From NCBI RefSeq assembly GCF_008728635.1, contig NZ_CP044285.1, forward strand, positions 1,550,001 to 1,614,000: a DNA stretch of 64,000 nt, in the 5' to 3' direction. The position numbers were made by a program, and so were the translations under genes. Below the pieces are notes generated by a model, which worked only from the letters and a program-made list of their open reading frames with translations, was not told where the DNA came from and made no database searches. Of the stretch, positions 8,748 to 16,798 are shown piece by piece (the first letter of the stretch is position 1; each line of letters starts with the position of its first letter). Origin of the DNA: Hymenobacter baengnokdamensis (GTDB lineage: Bacteria; Bacteroidota; Bacteroidia; Cytophagales; Hymenobacteraceae).

Positions 8748-8934
8748 ACTGGCGCGAGTTTAGGCATAGCGTAACTCGTGCCTTATTTTCGGGGGAGGCT
8801 GAGCCTCTCGTAGAACGAGCTAAGTGGACGACCCTGGCGGCGCGGTTATGCCTTGCCGCTGACGCGGCAGTGGAGGTGCAACCTCAACAATGAAGAAAGG
8901 CACGAGTTACGGCTTCGCCTAAACTCGCGCCAGT
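8748..8934. repeat. 187-bp inverted-repeat element (MITE-like)
   Basis: Imperfect terminal inverted repeats of about 35 bp: the left arm 8748-8782 begins ACTGGCGCGAGTTTAGGC, and the right arm 8899-8934 ends with its complement. The interior of about 115 bp contains smaller inverted pieces (GAGGCTGAGCCTC; TGCCTTGCCGCTGACGCGGCA). No transposase gene is inside. It could be a non-autonomous mobile element or a large REP-type palindrome. Confidence 0.6.
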
Positions 8935-8980
8935 ATAGAATCCACGCTAGCCAATCTGGTAAAATGCGCCGACGGCGGGC

Positions 8981-9883
8981 TTACCGCGACTTTGCCTCGC
9001 GCCAGCTGAACTCGGGCTCGTAGCCCAGCACTTTCCGGGCCTTCTCAATTGAGAGCAGCGTTTCGTGCTCGCCCAGCTTTTTCCTCACTGGTACATTGGG
9101 CAAGTAGTTTTTCATCAACTCGGTTGAGGATTTCGACATCACCGTATCGGCGTTGGCGATGATAAAGGGGTGCATGCCGGTGGCCTCCCACTCAAGGGCC
9201 TTGCGGATGGCCTGAGAGCCGTCGCGGGCGTCGATGTAGGCCCACATGTTCCACTTGCGCTCCTCGGGGTCGTGGTCGTAGGCCGGGAATTTGGCGTAGT
9301 CCTGCGGCTCCATCACGTTGCTGAAGCGCAGGCCGACGAGCTTCATGGCGGGCGTTTGCAGCACAAACTGGCGGGCCATGTCCTCCATCAGCACCTTGGC
9401 CAGGGCGTAGGCGCTTTTGGCGCGCAGCGGGTAGTCCTCATCCACGGGCGCGTAGGGCTCGCCGCCCTCAAAAGGCTCGCCCAGTGTGGTTTCGCTGCTG
9501 GCCCAGATGACGTTGTGGATGCCCAGCCGGCGGGCGGCCTCAAACACGTTGTAGGTGCCCATGATGTTGTTTTGAAACAGATGGGAATCGGGGTACTGGC
9601 GCGGCGTCGGGAAAGCCGCCAGGTGCACGATGGCATCGAAGGCATTGGTGCCCACGCCGGCGTGTATTTCATGGCCCACCGAAGAAAACGCGTCGAGCGT
9701 CTGGCCGAAATCAGACAAGTCGGCGATGATGCCTGGTATGCCTTTCTCGGGCGCCACGGTATCAATTACGAACACGTCGTAGCCGTGGGCCAGCAGGTCC
9801 TGCACGCATACTTTGCCGAGTTTGCCGGTGCCGCCGGTCACGGCCACACGCTTTTTGCCGGCGGGCTTTTGGGGAGATTTCAT
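8981..9883 (-). CDS. NAD(P)-dependent epimerase/dehydratase (extended SDR)
   Basis: 300 aa. The N-terminus shows the Rossmann glycine motif VTGGTGKLGKV at about 15-25, VHLAAFPTP near 87, and the catalytic SDR motif YALAK near 150 with an upstream serine (WASSETTLG). This is the extended SDR family of nucleotide-sugar epimerases, dehydratases and uronate dehydrogenases. The basic start (KSPQKPAGKKR) is a cytoplasmic extension. The substrate cannot be assigned; the overall shape (RFSNVM, then WAYIDARDGSQAIRKAL) is most like uronate dehydrogenase or UDP-glucose epimerase-like proteins. It stands alone and is followed by a MITE-like element on its 3' side. Confidence 0.85.
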   Translation of the reverse strand: MKSPQKPAGKKRVAVTGGTGKLGKVCVQDLLAHGYDVFVIDTVAPEKGIPGIIADLSDFGQTLDAFSSVGHEIHAGVGTNAFDAIVHLAAFPTPRQYPDSHLFQNNIMGTYNVFEAARRLGIHNVIWASSETTLGEPFEGGEPYAPVDEDYPLRAKSAYALAKVLMEDMARQFVLQTPAMKLVGLRFSNVMEPQDYAKFPAYDHDPEERKWNMWAYIDARDGSQAIRKALEWEATGMHPFIIANADTVMSKSSTELMKNYLPNVPVRKKLGEHETLLSIEKARKVLGYEPEFSWREAKSR

Positions 9884-9980
9884 AAAAGTGGAAAAGGAAG
9901 GGTAGAACCAGCGCCGCTGGAATGGGCACTGGTCGAAAGCCTAGTACGGCCAGCCGGGCCGGGGCGCTGCGAATTGCCGT

Positions 9981-10027
9981 AAAAACCCCGCTTTTCGGCG
10001 CCGCCGGGCTCGAAAAGCGGGGTTTTT
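9981..10027. terminator. Strong hairpin between the SDR gene and the paoC end
   Basis: Perfect 17-bp arms at 9981-9997 and 10011-10027 (AAAAACCCCGCTTTTCG and its complement) with a 13-nt loop and A/T tracts at both ends. It sits upstream of the SDR gene and downstream of the pao operon, so it most likely terminates pao transcription. Confidence 0.75.
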
Positions 10028-10059
10028 AGAATGCGTTTAAATTTCGCTCAAAACATCTA

Positions 10060-10155
10060 AAAGAACGTCATGCTGAGCCTGTCGAAGCATCTCTACCGCG
10101 CCGCTAAGGTGTCGTTCGATAAAGATGCTTCGGCAAGCTCAGTATGACGTTCTTT
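10060..10155. repeat. Palindromic intergenic repeat, GAACGTCAT family (copy 1)
   Basis: Imperfect inverted repeat of about 96 bp. The left arm starts AAGAACGTCATGCTGAGCC and the right arm ends CTCAGTATGACGTTCTTT, with inner arms GAAGCATCT and AGATGCTTC. A related copy is at 52107-52227. With the preceding hairpin it fills most of the 305-bp gap at 9884-10188, in which no gene was found. Confidence 0.7.
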
Positions 10156-10188
10156 CAGGGTTTCCAGTGTGCCCCCGGCCAGGGGTAC

Positions 10189-12426
10189 TTACACCAATTT
10201 ATCGGGCGTAATGGGCAGCTCGCGCACGCGCTTGCCGGTGGCGTTGAACACGGCATTGGCAATGGCCGGGGCCACGCCGATAGTTGCAATTTCGCCGATG
10301 CCCTTGGTGCCCAGCGCGTTCACGTGGTAGTCTGGCTGGTTCACGAAGGCCACTTCTACGGCTGGCGCGTCGGCGTGCACGGGCACATGGTAGTCGGCAA
10401 AGTCCTTGGTGACGTAGCGGCCGTAGCGGTGGTCGATGACGGCGTCTTCCATCAGGGCCATGCCGATGCCGCCCACGGCACCGCCCTTCATCTGGTTGGC
10501 GGCGGTTTTCTGGTTGATGATGGTGCCCGCGTCGGCGCACGACACGAGCTTGCGCACCCGCACCTCGCCGGTGAGCGCGTGCACCGCCACCTGGGCAAAG
10601 TGCACCGAAAACGAGTACATCGAATACGTCTGGCCATCGGTGCCGGTGGGCTTCGACTCCACGTTGACGAAGGCCGCGCCCGGCTGCTTGAGCAGGTCGG
10701 CGTACTGCGCCCGGCTAGCCCCCGCGCTGGCCAGCGTGAGGTAGCCGTCGGCCAATTGCACGTCTTCTTTTTTAGCCGAGGCGAAGGCCGGCAGGCTGGC
10801 CCCGGCCAGCTCGCGCAGCTTGTCTTTCAGCGCCAGGCAGGCATCCTGCACGGCCTGGCCCACGGTATTCACCGTCGACGAGCCACCCTGCGAGCCCGAC
10901 TGCGGGAAGCCCGAATTACCCAGCTCAAACGTGATGCGGCCAGGGGCAATACCCAACGCGTCGGCGGCAATCTGGGTCATGGCCGTGCCGGTGCCGGGAC
11001 CAATGTCGGTGGTGGCGCATTGCAGCACCACGTGGCCGTTGGGCAGCAATTGGGCGCTCACGTGGGCCGAGCCCCGGTGCGCGCCGAAGGTACCCACGCC
11101 CATGCCATAGCCCAGCAGCCAGTCGCCCTCACGCACGGCACCGGGCTCCAGCTTGCGGTTTTGCCAGCCAATGCGGTCGGCGCCGAGCTGGTAGCATTCC
11201 TTCAGAAACTTGGTGCTCCAGGGCCGGTTTTTCTCCGGGTCCTGGTCGGTATAGTTGCGCAGGCGAAACTCCAGCGGGTCGAGCTTGAGCAGATACGCCA
11301 TCTCGTCCATCGCCGACTCCAGGGCAAACGCGCCGGTGGCCTCGCCGGGGCCGCGCATCCAGATGGGCGTGCTCACATCGAGGGCCGCGATGCGGTAGCG
11401 CGTCGTCAGGTTGGGCGACTGGTACATCATGCGCGTCTGGGCCAGCGTCGATTCGGTAAACTCCTCGTAGCTGGAAGTCTGGCCGATGGAGTCGTGGCTG
11501 ATGGCCGTGATTTTACCGTCGGCCGTGGCGCTCATCCCGATTTTCTGCCAGGTATACGGCCGGTAGCCCACCATCGTAAACATCTGCTCGCGGGTCAGCA
11601 TGAGCTTTAGCGGGCGGCCAACCACCTTGGCGCCCATCACGGCGGCCGACTCGTGCGGCCAGCTGTGCAGGGCATTGCCGAAGGCGCCGCCCACGAAGGT
11701 GGCAATCACCTGCACGTTCTCCTCGGGCAGGTTCCACTCCCTGGCAAAGTCGCGGCGCGTGCCCAGCGTGCCCTGCGTCTTATCGTACAGCGTGAGACGG
11801 TCGGGCGCCTCCCAGTGCGCCGTGACGGACTGCATCTCCATCGGGCTGTGCATCTCGGTCGGAATCACATATTCCTGCTCGATTTTGAGGCTGGCCGTTT
11901 GGTAGGCATCGGCCTGCCCGCGCTGGTAGTCGGCCATCGGCGACTTCGGATTTTTCCGGGCCGAAGAGGGAAGAAACGCCTGTGCCGCGCCCACTTCCAT
12001 GCTGGTCTGGTGCGTTTCTTTAGCGTACTGCGCCTTCACGAGCCGGGCCGCGTGGCGGGCCCGCTCGAAGGTGTCGGCCACCACCAAGGCAATTGGCTGG
12101 TCGTTGAAGCGAATCTTCTCGTCGTAAAATACCTTTAGCGGCCCGCCCTCGGTCGGGGGCTGCGAGGGGTCTTTGCCGGCCGGCTTAAAGCCCGGTACCT
12201 TGGGCGCGTTGAGGTGCGTAAGCACGGCCAGTACGCCCGGCGCGCGCTCGGCGGCCTTGGTATCGAGGCTCGTAATGCGGCCCTTGGCGATGGTGCTGCC
12301 CACGAGCACGCCGTAGGTCATGCCCGGCAGCTCGTACTCAGCCGAGTAGCGGGCGCCGCCCGTCACTTTGAGGTGGCCATCTACCCGGCTCATCGAGCCC
12401 CCGATGTGCTTTTCTTGCGTTTTCAT
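10189..12426 (-). CDS. paoC: Molybdopterin-binding subunit of a periplasmic aldehyde oxidoreductase (PaoC-like)
   Basis: 745 aa, the size of E. coli PaoC/YagR. It belongs to the xanthine dehydrogenase large-subunit family: the N-terminal a/b hammerhead (RVDGHLKVTGGARYSAEY), FVGGAFGNALHSWPHE and WMRGPGEATGAFALESAMDE cofactor-binding loops, GSQGGSSTVN, and near the C-terminus GTKGIGEIATIG with the catalytic base Glu. It would hold the Mo cofactor and oxidise aldehydes to acids with the FAD and 2Fe-2S subunits encoded just upstream. It has no signal of its own; export would be with the Tat-bearing small subunit. It is separated from the FAD subunit gene by a 98-bp gap filled with a 30-bp palindrome. 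Confidence 0.92.
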   Translation of the reverse strand: MKTQEKHIGGSMSRVDGHLKVTGGARYSAEYELPGMTYGVLVGSTIAKGRITSLDTKAAERAPGVLAVLTHLNAPKVPGFKPAGKDPSQPPTEGGPLKVFYDEKIRFNDQPIALVVADTFERARHAARLVKAQYAKETHQTSMEVGAAQAFLPSSARKNPKSPMADYQRGQADAYQTASLKIEQEYVIPTEMHSPMEMQSVTAHWEAPDRLTLYDKTQGTLGTRRDFAREWNLPEENVQVIATFVGGAFGNALHSWPHESAAVMGAKVVGRPLKLMLTREQMFTMVGYRPYTWQKIGMSATADGKITAISHDSIGQTSSYEEFTESTLAQTRMMYQSPNLTTRYRIAALDVSTPIWMRGPGEATGAFALESAMDEMAYLLKLDPLEFRLRNYTDQDPEKNRPWSTKFLKECYQLGADRIGWQNRKLEPGAVREGDWLLGYGMGVGTFGAHRGSAHVSAQLLPNGHVVLQCATTDIGPGTGTAMTQIAADALGIAPGRITFELGNSGFPQSGSQGGSSTVNTVGQAVQDACLALKDKLRELAGASLPAFASAKKEDVQLADGYLTLASAGASRAQYADLLKQPGAAFVNVESKPTGTDGQTYSMYSFSVHFAQVAVHALTGEVRVRKLVSCADAGTIINQKTAANQMKGGAVGGIGMALMEDAVIDHRYGRYVTKDFADYHVPVHADAPAVEVAFVNQPDYHVNALGTKGIGEIATIGVAPAIANAVFNATGKRVRELPITPDKLV

Positions 12427-12443
12427 AAATGAAGTAAGATTGG

Positions 12444-12520
12444 GTAGCGAGGACTCTGCGAGTCCGCGCGTAGGGGGTTGTTCAACGTTCCTACGCGCGG
12501 ACTCGCAGAGTCCTCGCTAC
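12444..12520. repeat. Palindromic repeat, GTAGCG family (copy a), inside the pao operon
   Basis: Perfect 30-bp inverted repeat with arms 12444-12473 and 12491-12520, starting GTAGCGAGGACTCTGCGAGT, with a 17-nt spacer. This is one of five copies in the window (others near 15515, 23243, 31357, 48458). It lies between paoB and paoC and could form a stable mRNA hairpin that changes the dose of the large subunit. Confidence 0.85.
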
Positions 12521-12524
12521 AGCA

Positions 12525-13505
12525 TTAGGCCGCGCTGGCTGTTTTAAGCGCCTGCACGAGGGTATTGGGGGCCAGCCTGAGCTTATAGGCATTGTGTTTG
12601 AACGCCTTGGCACCCTGCATGGCTACCTCGGCGGCACGCCGGAAGCTGGCTTCGGTGGCGGGCTGGCCCACCAGGGCCTGCTCGGCGGCCGGGAGGCGCC
12701 AGGGCTTATGGGCCACGCCGCCCAGGGCCAGGCGGGCCGCTTTAATGGTGTTGTTCTCTATATCGAGCGCTACGGCGGCGCTCACCAGGGCGAAGGCGTA
12801 GCTGGCGCGCTCGCGCACCTTCTGGTAGTGCACGTGCCTGGTAAACGGATTATCGGGAATGTCCACGGCCGTTATCAGCTCGCCGGCTTCGAGGTTGGCA
12901 TCGCGCTCGGGCGTGTCGCCGGGCAGGCGGTGAAAGTCGCTGAAGGCCAGCCGCCGGTCGCCCTTCGGCCCGCTGATGAGCACCGTAGCATCGAGGGCCA
13001 CCAGCGCCACGCTCATGTCGCTGGGATGCACGGCAATGCACTTGTCGCTGGCCCCGAAGATGGCGTGCATGCGGTTGATGCCTTCGAGCGCGGCGCAGCC
13101 GGTGCCGGGCTCGCGCTTGTTGCAGGGCATACTCAGGTCATAGAAATAAGCACAGCGGGTGCGTTGCAGCATGTTGCCGCCCACGGTAGCCATGTTGCGC
13201 AGCTGCGGCGAGGCGCCGGCATTCAGCGCCAGGGCGAGCAGCGGCTGGCGAGCGCGTATCTGCGCATCGCCTGCCACGGCCGAGTTCAGGGCCAGCGCCC
13301 CGATGCGCAGGCTGTTATTCTGACTCTCGATTTTATTGAGCGGCAGGCGGTTGATGTCTACCAGCTTTTGCGGCGTCATCACGCCGCGCTTCATCAAATC
13401 GACGAGGTTGGTGCCGCCGGCGATAAACTTGGCGGTGGGGTCTTTGGCTACTACGTCGATAGCGGCCTGCGGCTTGGTAGCGCGCACGTACTGGAACTGG
13501 TTCAT
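12525..13505 (-). CDS. paoB: FAD-binding subunit of aldehyde oxidoreductase (PaoB-like)
   Basis: 326 aa, as expected for PaoB/YagS. FAD-binding features of the xanthine dehydrogenase medium subunit are present: KFIAGGTNLVDLMKRG near residue 30, NMATVGGNMLQRTRC near 105, and a Cys-containing insert (YDLSMPCNKREPGTGCAALEG) that matches the region carrying the extra 4Fe-4S cluster in PaoB. It moves electrons between the 2Fe-2S subunit and FAD. Its start overlaps the stop of the upstream 2Fe-2S gene by 4 bp (ATGA type), showing translational coupling. Confidence 0.92.
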   Translation of the reverse strand: MNQFQYVRATKPQAAIDVVAKDPTAKFIAGGTNLVDLMKRGVMTPQKLVDINRLPLNKIESQNNSLRIGALALNSAVAGDAQIRARQPLLALALNAGASPQLRNMATVGGNMLQRTRCAYFYDLSMPCNKREPGTGCAALEGINRMHAIFGASDKCIAVHPSDMSVALVALDATVLISGPKGDRRLAFSDFHRLPGDTPERDANLEAGELITAVDIPDNPFTRHVHYQKVRERASYAFALVSAAVALDIENNTIKAARLALGGVAHKPWRLPAAEQALVGQPATEASFRRAAEVAMQGAKAFKHNAYKLRLAPNTLVQALKTASAA

Positions 13506-14134
13506 ACCTTCTGCCCTCCGCCTTTAACGTCCTGAATAGCGGCCACAATGTTGGCGTAGGCGCCGCAGCGGCAAATATTGCCGCTCATATATTCTCTGAT
13601 TTCGCCCTCTGAGCCGGCGTGGCCTTCACGCACGCAGGCCACGGCGCTCATAATCTGGCCGGGGGTGCAGTAGCCGCACTGAAAGCCGTCGTGCTTCACA
13701 AACGCCTCCTGCATGGGGTGCAGCCTGTCGCCGTCGGCCAGGCCCTCGATGGTCGTGATTTCCTGGCCATCGTGCATCACCGCGAAGCTCAGGCAACTGT
13801 TTACGCGCTGGCCATCGACGTGCACCGTGCAGGCGCCGCACTGGCCGTAGTCGCAGCCCTTTTTGGTGCCGGTGAGGTGCAATTGCTCGCGCAAAAAGTC
13901 GAGCAGCGTCGCGCGCGGCTCCACCGAAACCTTATGCTTTACGCCGTTGACTTTCAGGCTCAACGGAATCTTTTCGAAGGCGGCGGCCACGCGCTCGTCA
14001 AAGCCTTCGGCGGCGGCCGTCACTACTGAGCCGGGCACCAGGGCCAGGGCCGTGAGCAGCGACGACTGCTTGAGAAACGTGCGCCGGGCCTCGTCGTGGT
14101 TGGCCGGCGCGTCGAGGTCGGGGTTCGTAGTCAT
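13502..14134 (-). CDS. paoA: 2Fe-2S subunit of periplasmic aldehyde oxidoreductase with Tat signal (PaoA-like)
   Basis: 210 aa. Residues about 15-45 form a twin-arginine signal (EARRTFLKQSSLLTALALVPGSVVTA), so the complex should be exported folded to the periplasm, as for E. coli PaoABC. The plant-ferredoxin-type cluster motif is GCDYGQCGACTVH, and the second, all-helical domain has GYCTPGQI and NICRCGAY. It is the first gene of the three-gene operon. No PaoD-type cofactor chaperone is seen next to it. Confidence 0.92.
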   Translation of the reverse strand: MTTNPDLDAPANHDEARRTFLKQSSLLTALALVPGSVVTAAAEGFDERVAAAFEKIPLSLKVNGVKHKVSVEPRATLLDFLREQLHLTGTKKGCDYGQCGACTVHVDGQRVNSCLSFAVMHDGQEITTIEGLADGDRLHPMQEAFVKHDGFQCGYCTPGQIMSAVACVREGHAGSEGEIREYMSGNICRCGAYANIVAAIQDVKGGGQKV

Positions 14135-14358
14135 AATATGGTAAAAATACGATGTATGAAAAGCCGGATAAGGACTGCTTTAAGCGGTGAGCGTTGCGGC
14201 CGGTTCCGGTCTGGTAACCGGCAAGTAAGTTTCTGGTTGAGTAATAGGCGTATACATTTTGGCCCAAAAAGCACCGGAGGCTGAAAGTTAGCTCCGAAGC
14301 AGAATACCGCTGGCCTTTCTGGTTTTACAAGCCGACGGATGTACCATAGGAAACGCCG

Positions 14359-14366
14359 TAAATTTG
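14359..14366 (+). promoter_or_regulatory. -7 promoter box (TAAATTTG) upstream of the transglutaminase-like gene
   Basis: TAAATTTG matches the Bacteroidetes -7 consensus TAnnTTTG exactly and lies 24 bp before the ATG at 14391. No clear -33 element was seen. Confidence 0.55.
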
Positions 14367-14390
14367 CCCCTTGTCTTTTAGCTTATTAGG

Positions 14391-15518
14391 ATGAAAAACC
14401 TGCTGCTCGCCGCTACTGTGCTACTCACTGCCGCCGCACCGGCTCCTTCCGCGTCCGTAGCCCCGCGCAGCCGCACCTTCCAGCTGGTGTGCCGGGCTAC
14501 CGTGCCGGCGCCGGCCGCCGGCACCCAGACGCTGGAATTCTGGATGCCCGTGCCGCACAATGACAAGAGCCAGGATGTGCGCGACCTCAAAATAGAGGTG
14601 TCTGGCTTTCCAAATCGTATTAAGCTTCAGAATATAAAGGCCTCTGATACGAATGCTGCTGTGCCTGCCCCTTATACTGTTGAAACCGATATATATGGCA
14701 ACAAAATCATGCATCTGGTAGTGCAAGCGGCTTCAGTCCTTCAGGCTGGTGTGCTATATGATACTAAGCATATGGCCCAGCAATTGTCAAAGCTTCCTGC
14801 TGCGCCTATTGAGCCATTAGTGATTACGCTTACGGCCCGCATCACGCGCCGCGAGCATCTGAACCTGCGCGCCAACTCCGATACCGCGCCCGTCGAAGCC
14901 GAAGCCACCGACCCCAACCTGAGCCGCTGGCTGGCTCCCGACCGCCTCGTGCCGCTCGACTTTAAAATCAAAGCCCAGGCTCAGGCAGTGATAGACAAGG
15001 CCGGCGCCAAAACCGATTTGCAGAAAGCCCGCGCCATCTACGAGCACGTGGTGAGCACCGTCACCTACGACAAAACCGGCCAGGGCTGGGGCCGGGGCGA
15101 TATATATTATGCCTGCGATGCGCGCCGGGGCAACTGCACCGATTTCCACGCCATTGTCATCGGCTACTGCCGGGCGCTGGGCATTCCGGCGCGCTTCAGC
15201 ATCGGGCTGCCGCTGCCGGCCGAGCGCGGCAAGGGCGAAATCAAGGGCTACCACTGCTGGGCCGAGTTCTTCACCAAGCAAACCGGCTGGGTGCCGGTTG
15301 ATGCCTCCGAGGCCGCTAAAAACCCGGATAAGCGTGCCTACTTCTTCGGCGCGCACGATGAAAACCGCGTCGAGTTCACCCGCGGCCGCGACCTGACGTT
15401 GACGCCCAAGCAGGCCGGCGCGCCGCTCAACTACTTCGTGTACCCGTATGCCGAGGCCGATGGTAAGCCGATGGAAAACGTGGCGCGCACCTACACCTTC
15501 GAAGACGTAGAAAAGTAG
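14391..15518 (+). CDS. Exported transglutaminase-like cysteine peptidase family protein
   Basis: 375 aa. Signal peptide at 1-22 (KNLLLAATVLLTAAAPA). The transglutaminase-core triad is visible: Cys in RRGNCTDFHAIVIGYCRALG (about 249), His in GYHCWAEFF (about 288) and Asp in WVPVDASEA (about 303). Such proteins are thiol peptidases or cross-linkers in the periplasm; the substrate is unknown. The stretch 14590-14820 is clearly AT-richer and uses more A/T-ending codons than the rest of the gene. The stop codon TAG (15516-15518) lies inside the first bases of a palindromic repeat. Confidence 0.87.
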   Translation: MKNLLLAATVLLTAAAPAPSASVAPRSRTFQLVCRATVPAPAAGTQTLEFWMPVPHNDKSQDVRDLKIEVSGFPNRIKLQNIKASDTNAAVPAPYTVETDIYGNKIMHLVVQAASVLQAGVLYDTKHMAQQLSKLPAAPIEPLVITLTARITRREHLNLRANSDTAPVEAEATDPNLSRWLAPDRLVPLDFKIKAQAQAVIDKAGAKTDLQKARAIYEHVVSTVTYDKTGQGWGRGDIYYACDARRGNCTDFHAIVIGYCRALGIPARFSIGLPLPAERGKGEIKGYHCWAEFFTKQTGWVPVDASEAAKNPDKRAYFFGAHDENRVEFTRGRDLTLTPKQAGAPLNYFVYPYAEADGKPMENVARTYTFEDVEK

Positions 15519-15591
15519 CGTGGACTCTGCGAGTCCGCGCGTAGAACGAACCAGCACGAAACCACGCGCGGACTCGCAGAGTCCACGCTAC
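15515..15591. repeat. Palindromic repeat, GTAGCG family (copy b)
   Basis: Left arm 15515-15544 (begins GTAGCGTGGACTCTGCGAGT) and right arm 15563-15591. The TAG inside GTAGCG is the stop codon of the transglutaminase-like gene. The element also sits 8 bp after the stop of the convergent MDR reductase gene, where it can act as a shared terminator-like hairpin. Confidence 0.85.
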
Positions 15592-15599
15592 TTACTGCT

Positions 15600-16631
15600 T
15601 TACGGCGCCAGCAACAGCTTGCCGAAATTCTGGCCCGAAAACAGCTTGAGCAGCGCGGGCAGGAAGTTTTCGACGCCGTGCTCGACCTGCACTTTGGGCG
15701 CTTTGAGCTTGCCTTCGCGCAGCCAGCCGGCCATTTCGCGGGCGGCCTCGCCGTAGTGAGCGGCGTTGTCGAATACCACGATGCCTTCCATGCGGGCGCG
15801 GTTCACGAGCAGCGACAGGTAGTTGGCGGGGCCTTTAACAGGCGTCGTGTTATTATACTGCGAGATGGCCCCGCAGATGACGATGCGCGCCCGCAGCCGA
15901 ATCTGCTCCAGCACCAGGTCCAGAATATCGCCGCCTACGTTGTCGAAATACACGTCGATACCCTCGGGGCAGGCGGCGCGCAGGGCCTGGCGCACGTCCT
16001 CGGTTTTGTAGTTGAGGCAGGCGTCGAAGCCCAGCTCCTGCACGCAGTAGTCGCACTTCTCCTGCTCGCCGGCCAGGCCTACCACGCGGCAGCCCTTGAG
16101 CTTGGCAAGCTGGCCCACCACGCTGCCCACGGCGCCGGCCGCGCCGCTCACCACCACGGTTTCGCCGGCTTTGGGCTGGCCGGTATTGAGCAGGCCGAAG
16201 TAGGCCGTCATGCCCGTCATGCCCAGGGTCGAGAGGTAGGTTTCGAGCGGCGCGTGGCGGGTATCGACTTTTTGTAGAAAGCCGGGGTGGGCCGGGTTGA
16301 CGGCCGTTGCGCCCTCGCGCAGCGCGTATTGCTGCACCTGGAGGCCGCCCGTCACGTAGTCGCCCACCGCGAAGGCTGGGTGCTGCGATTCCACCACCTG
16401 GCCCGCGCCGAGCGCCCGCATCACCTCGCCGATGCCCACGGGCGGAATGTAGCTGCGGCCCGCGTTCATCCACCCGCGCATGGCCGGGTCGAGCGAGAGC
16501 AGCGCATTTTTAACCAGTACCTGCCCGGCTTGCAAGGCTGGCACCTCGGTGGTTTCGATGGTGAAATTTTCGGGGGTGGGCAGGCCGGTCGGGCGCGAAG
16601 CCAGCTTGACCTGGGTGTTGGAATAGGGCAT
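15600..16631 (-). CDS. NADP-dependent medium-chain reductase (CurA / leukotriene B4 dehydrogenase-like)
   Basis: 343 aa, usual length. It lacks the zinc ligands of alcohol dehydrogenases and has the signatures of the double-bond reductase branch: LSLDPAMRGWMNAGRSYIPP near 45-65, GMTGMTAYFGLLNTGQPKAGETVVVSGAAGAVGSVVGQLAKL (nucleotide-binding AAxGAVG motif near 155), and YFDNVGG near 220. This family reduces alpha,beta-unsaturated ketones or aldehydes with NADPH. Same strand as the following aldo/keto reductase but separated by a repeat, so probably transcribed separately. Confidence 0.9.
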   Translation of the reverse strand: MPYSNTQVKLASRPTGLPTPENFTIETTEVPALQAGQVLVKNALLSLDPAMRGWMNAGRSYIPPVGIGEVMRALGAGQVVESQHPAFAVGDYVTGGLQVQQYALREGATAVNPAHPGFLQKVDTRHAPLETYLSTLGMTGMTAYFGLLNTGQPKAGETVVVSGAAGAVGSVVGQLAKLKGCRVVGLAGEQEKCDYCVQELGFDACLNYKTEDVRQALRAACPEGIDVYFDNVGGDILDLVLEQIRLRARIVICGAISQYNNTTPVKGPANYLSLLVNRARMEGIVVFDNAAHYGEAAREMAGWLREGKLKAPKVQVEHGVENFLPALLKLFSGQNFGKLLLAP

Positions 16632-16660
16632 GGGGTGGGGAAGTAGTGATATAACCGGTT

Positions 16661-16758
16661 GTCATTGCGAGCCTGCGAGGCAATTGCACCCGAACGAGCC
16701 TGGCGCAAGTCGTTCGGCTATCGTTCGGGTGCGATTACCGGGCTGCGCTCGCAATGAT
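16661..16758. repeat. Palindromic repeat, GTCATTGCGAGC family
   Basis: Outer arms GTCATTGCGAGCCTGCG at 16661-16677 and its imperfect complement ending GCTCGCAATGAT at 16747-16758; inner arms TTGCACCCGAACGA and TCGTTCGGGTGCGA. It fills most of the gap between the MDR reductase and aldo/keto reductase genes. Confidence 0.75.
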
Positions 16759-16798
16759 AAACGAATAAGAGCCAGCAGCTTGAAAAATAAAGGCAAAA

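Noticed and set aside
10144..11610. A 488-codon open frame on the + strand over paoC
   Set aside because: Antisense to a protein with full xanthine-dehydrogenase-family motifs; His/Gly/Arg-rich shadow.
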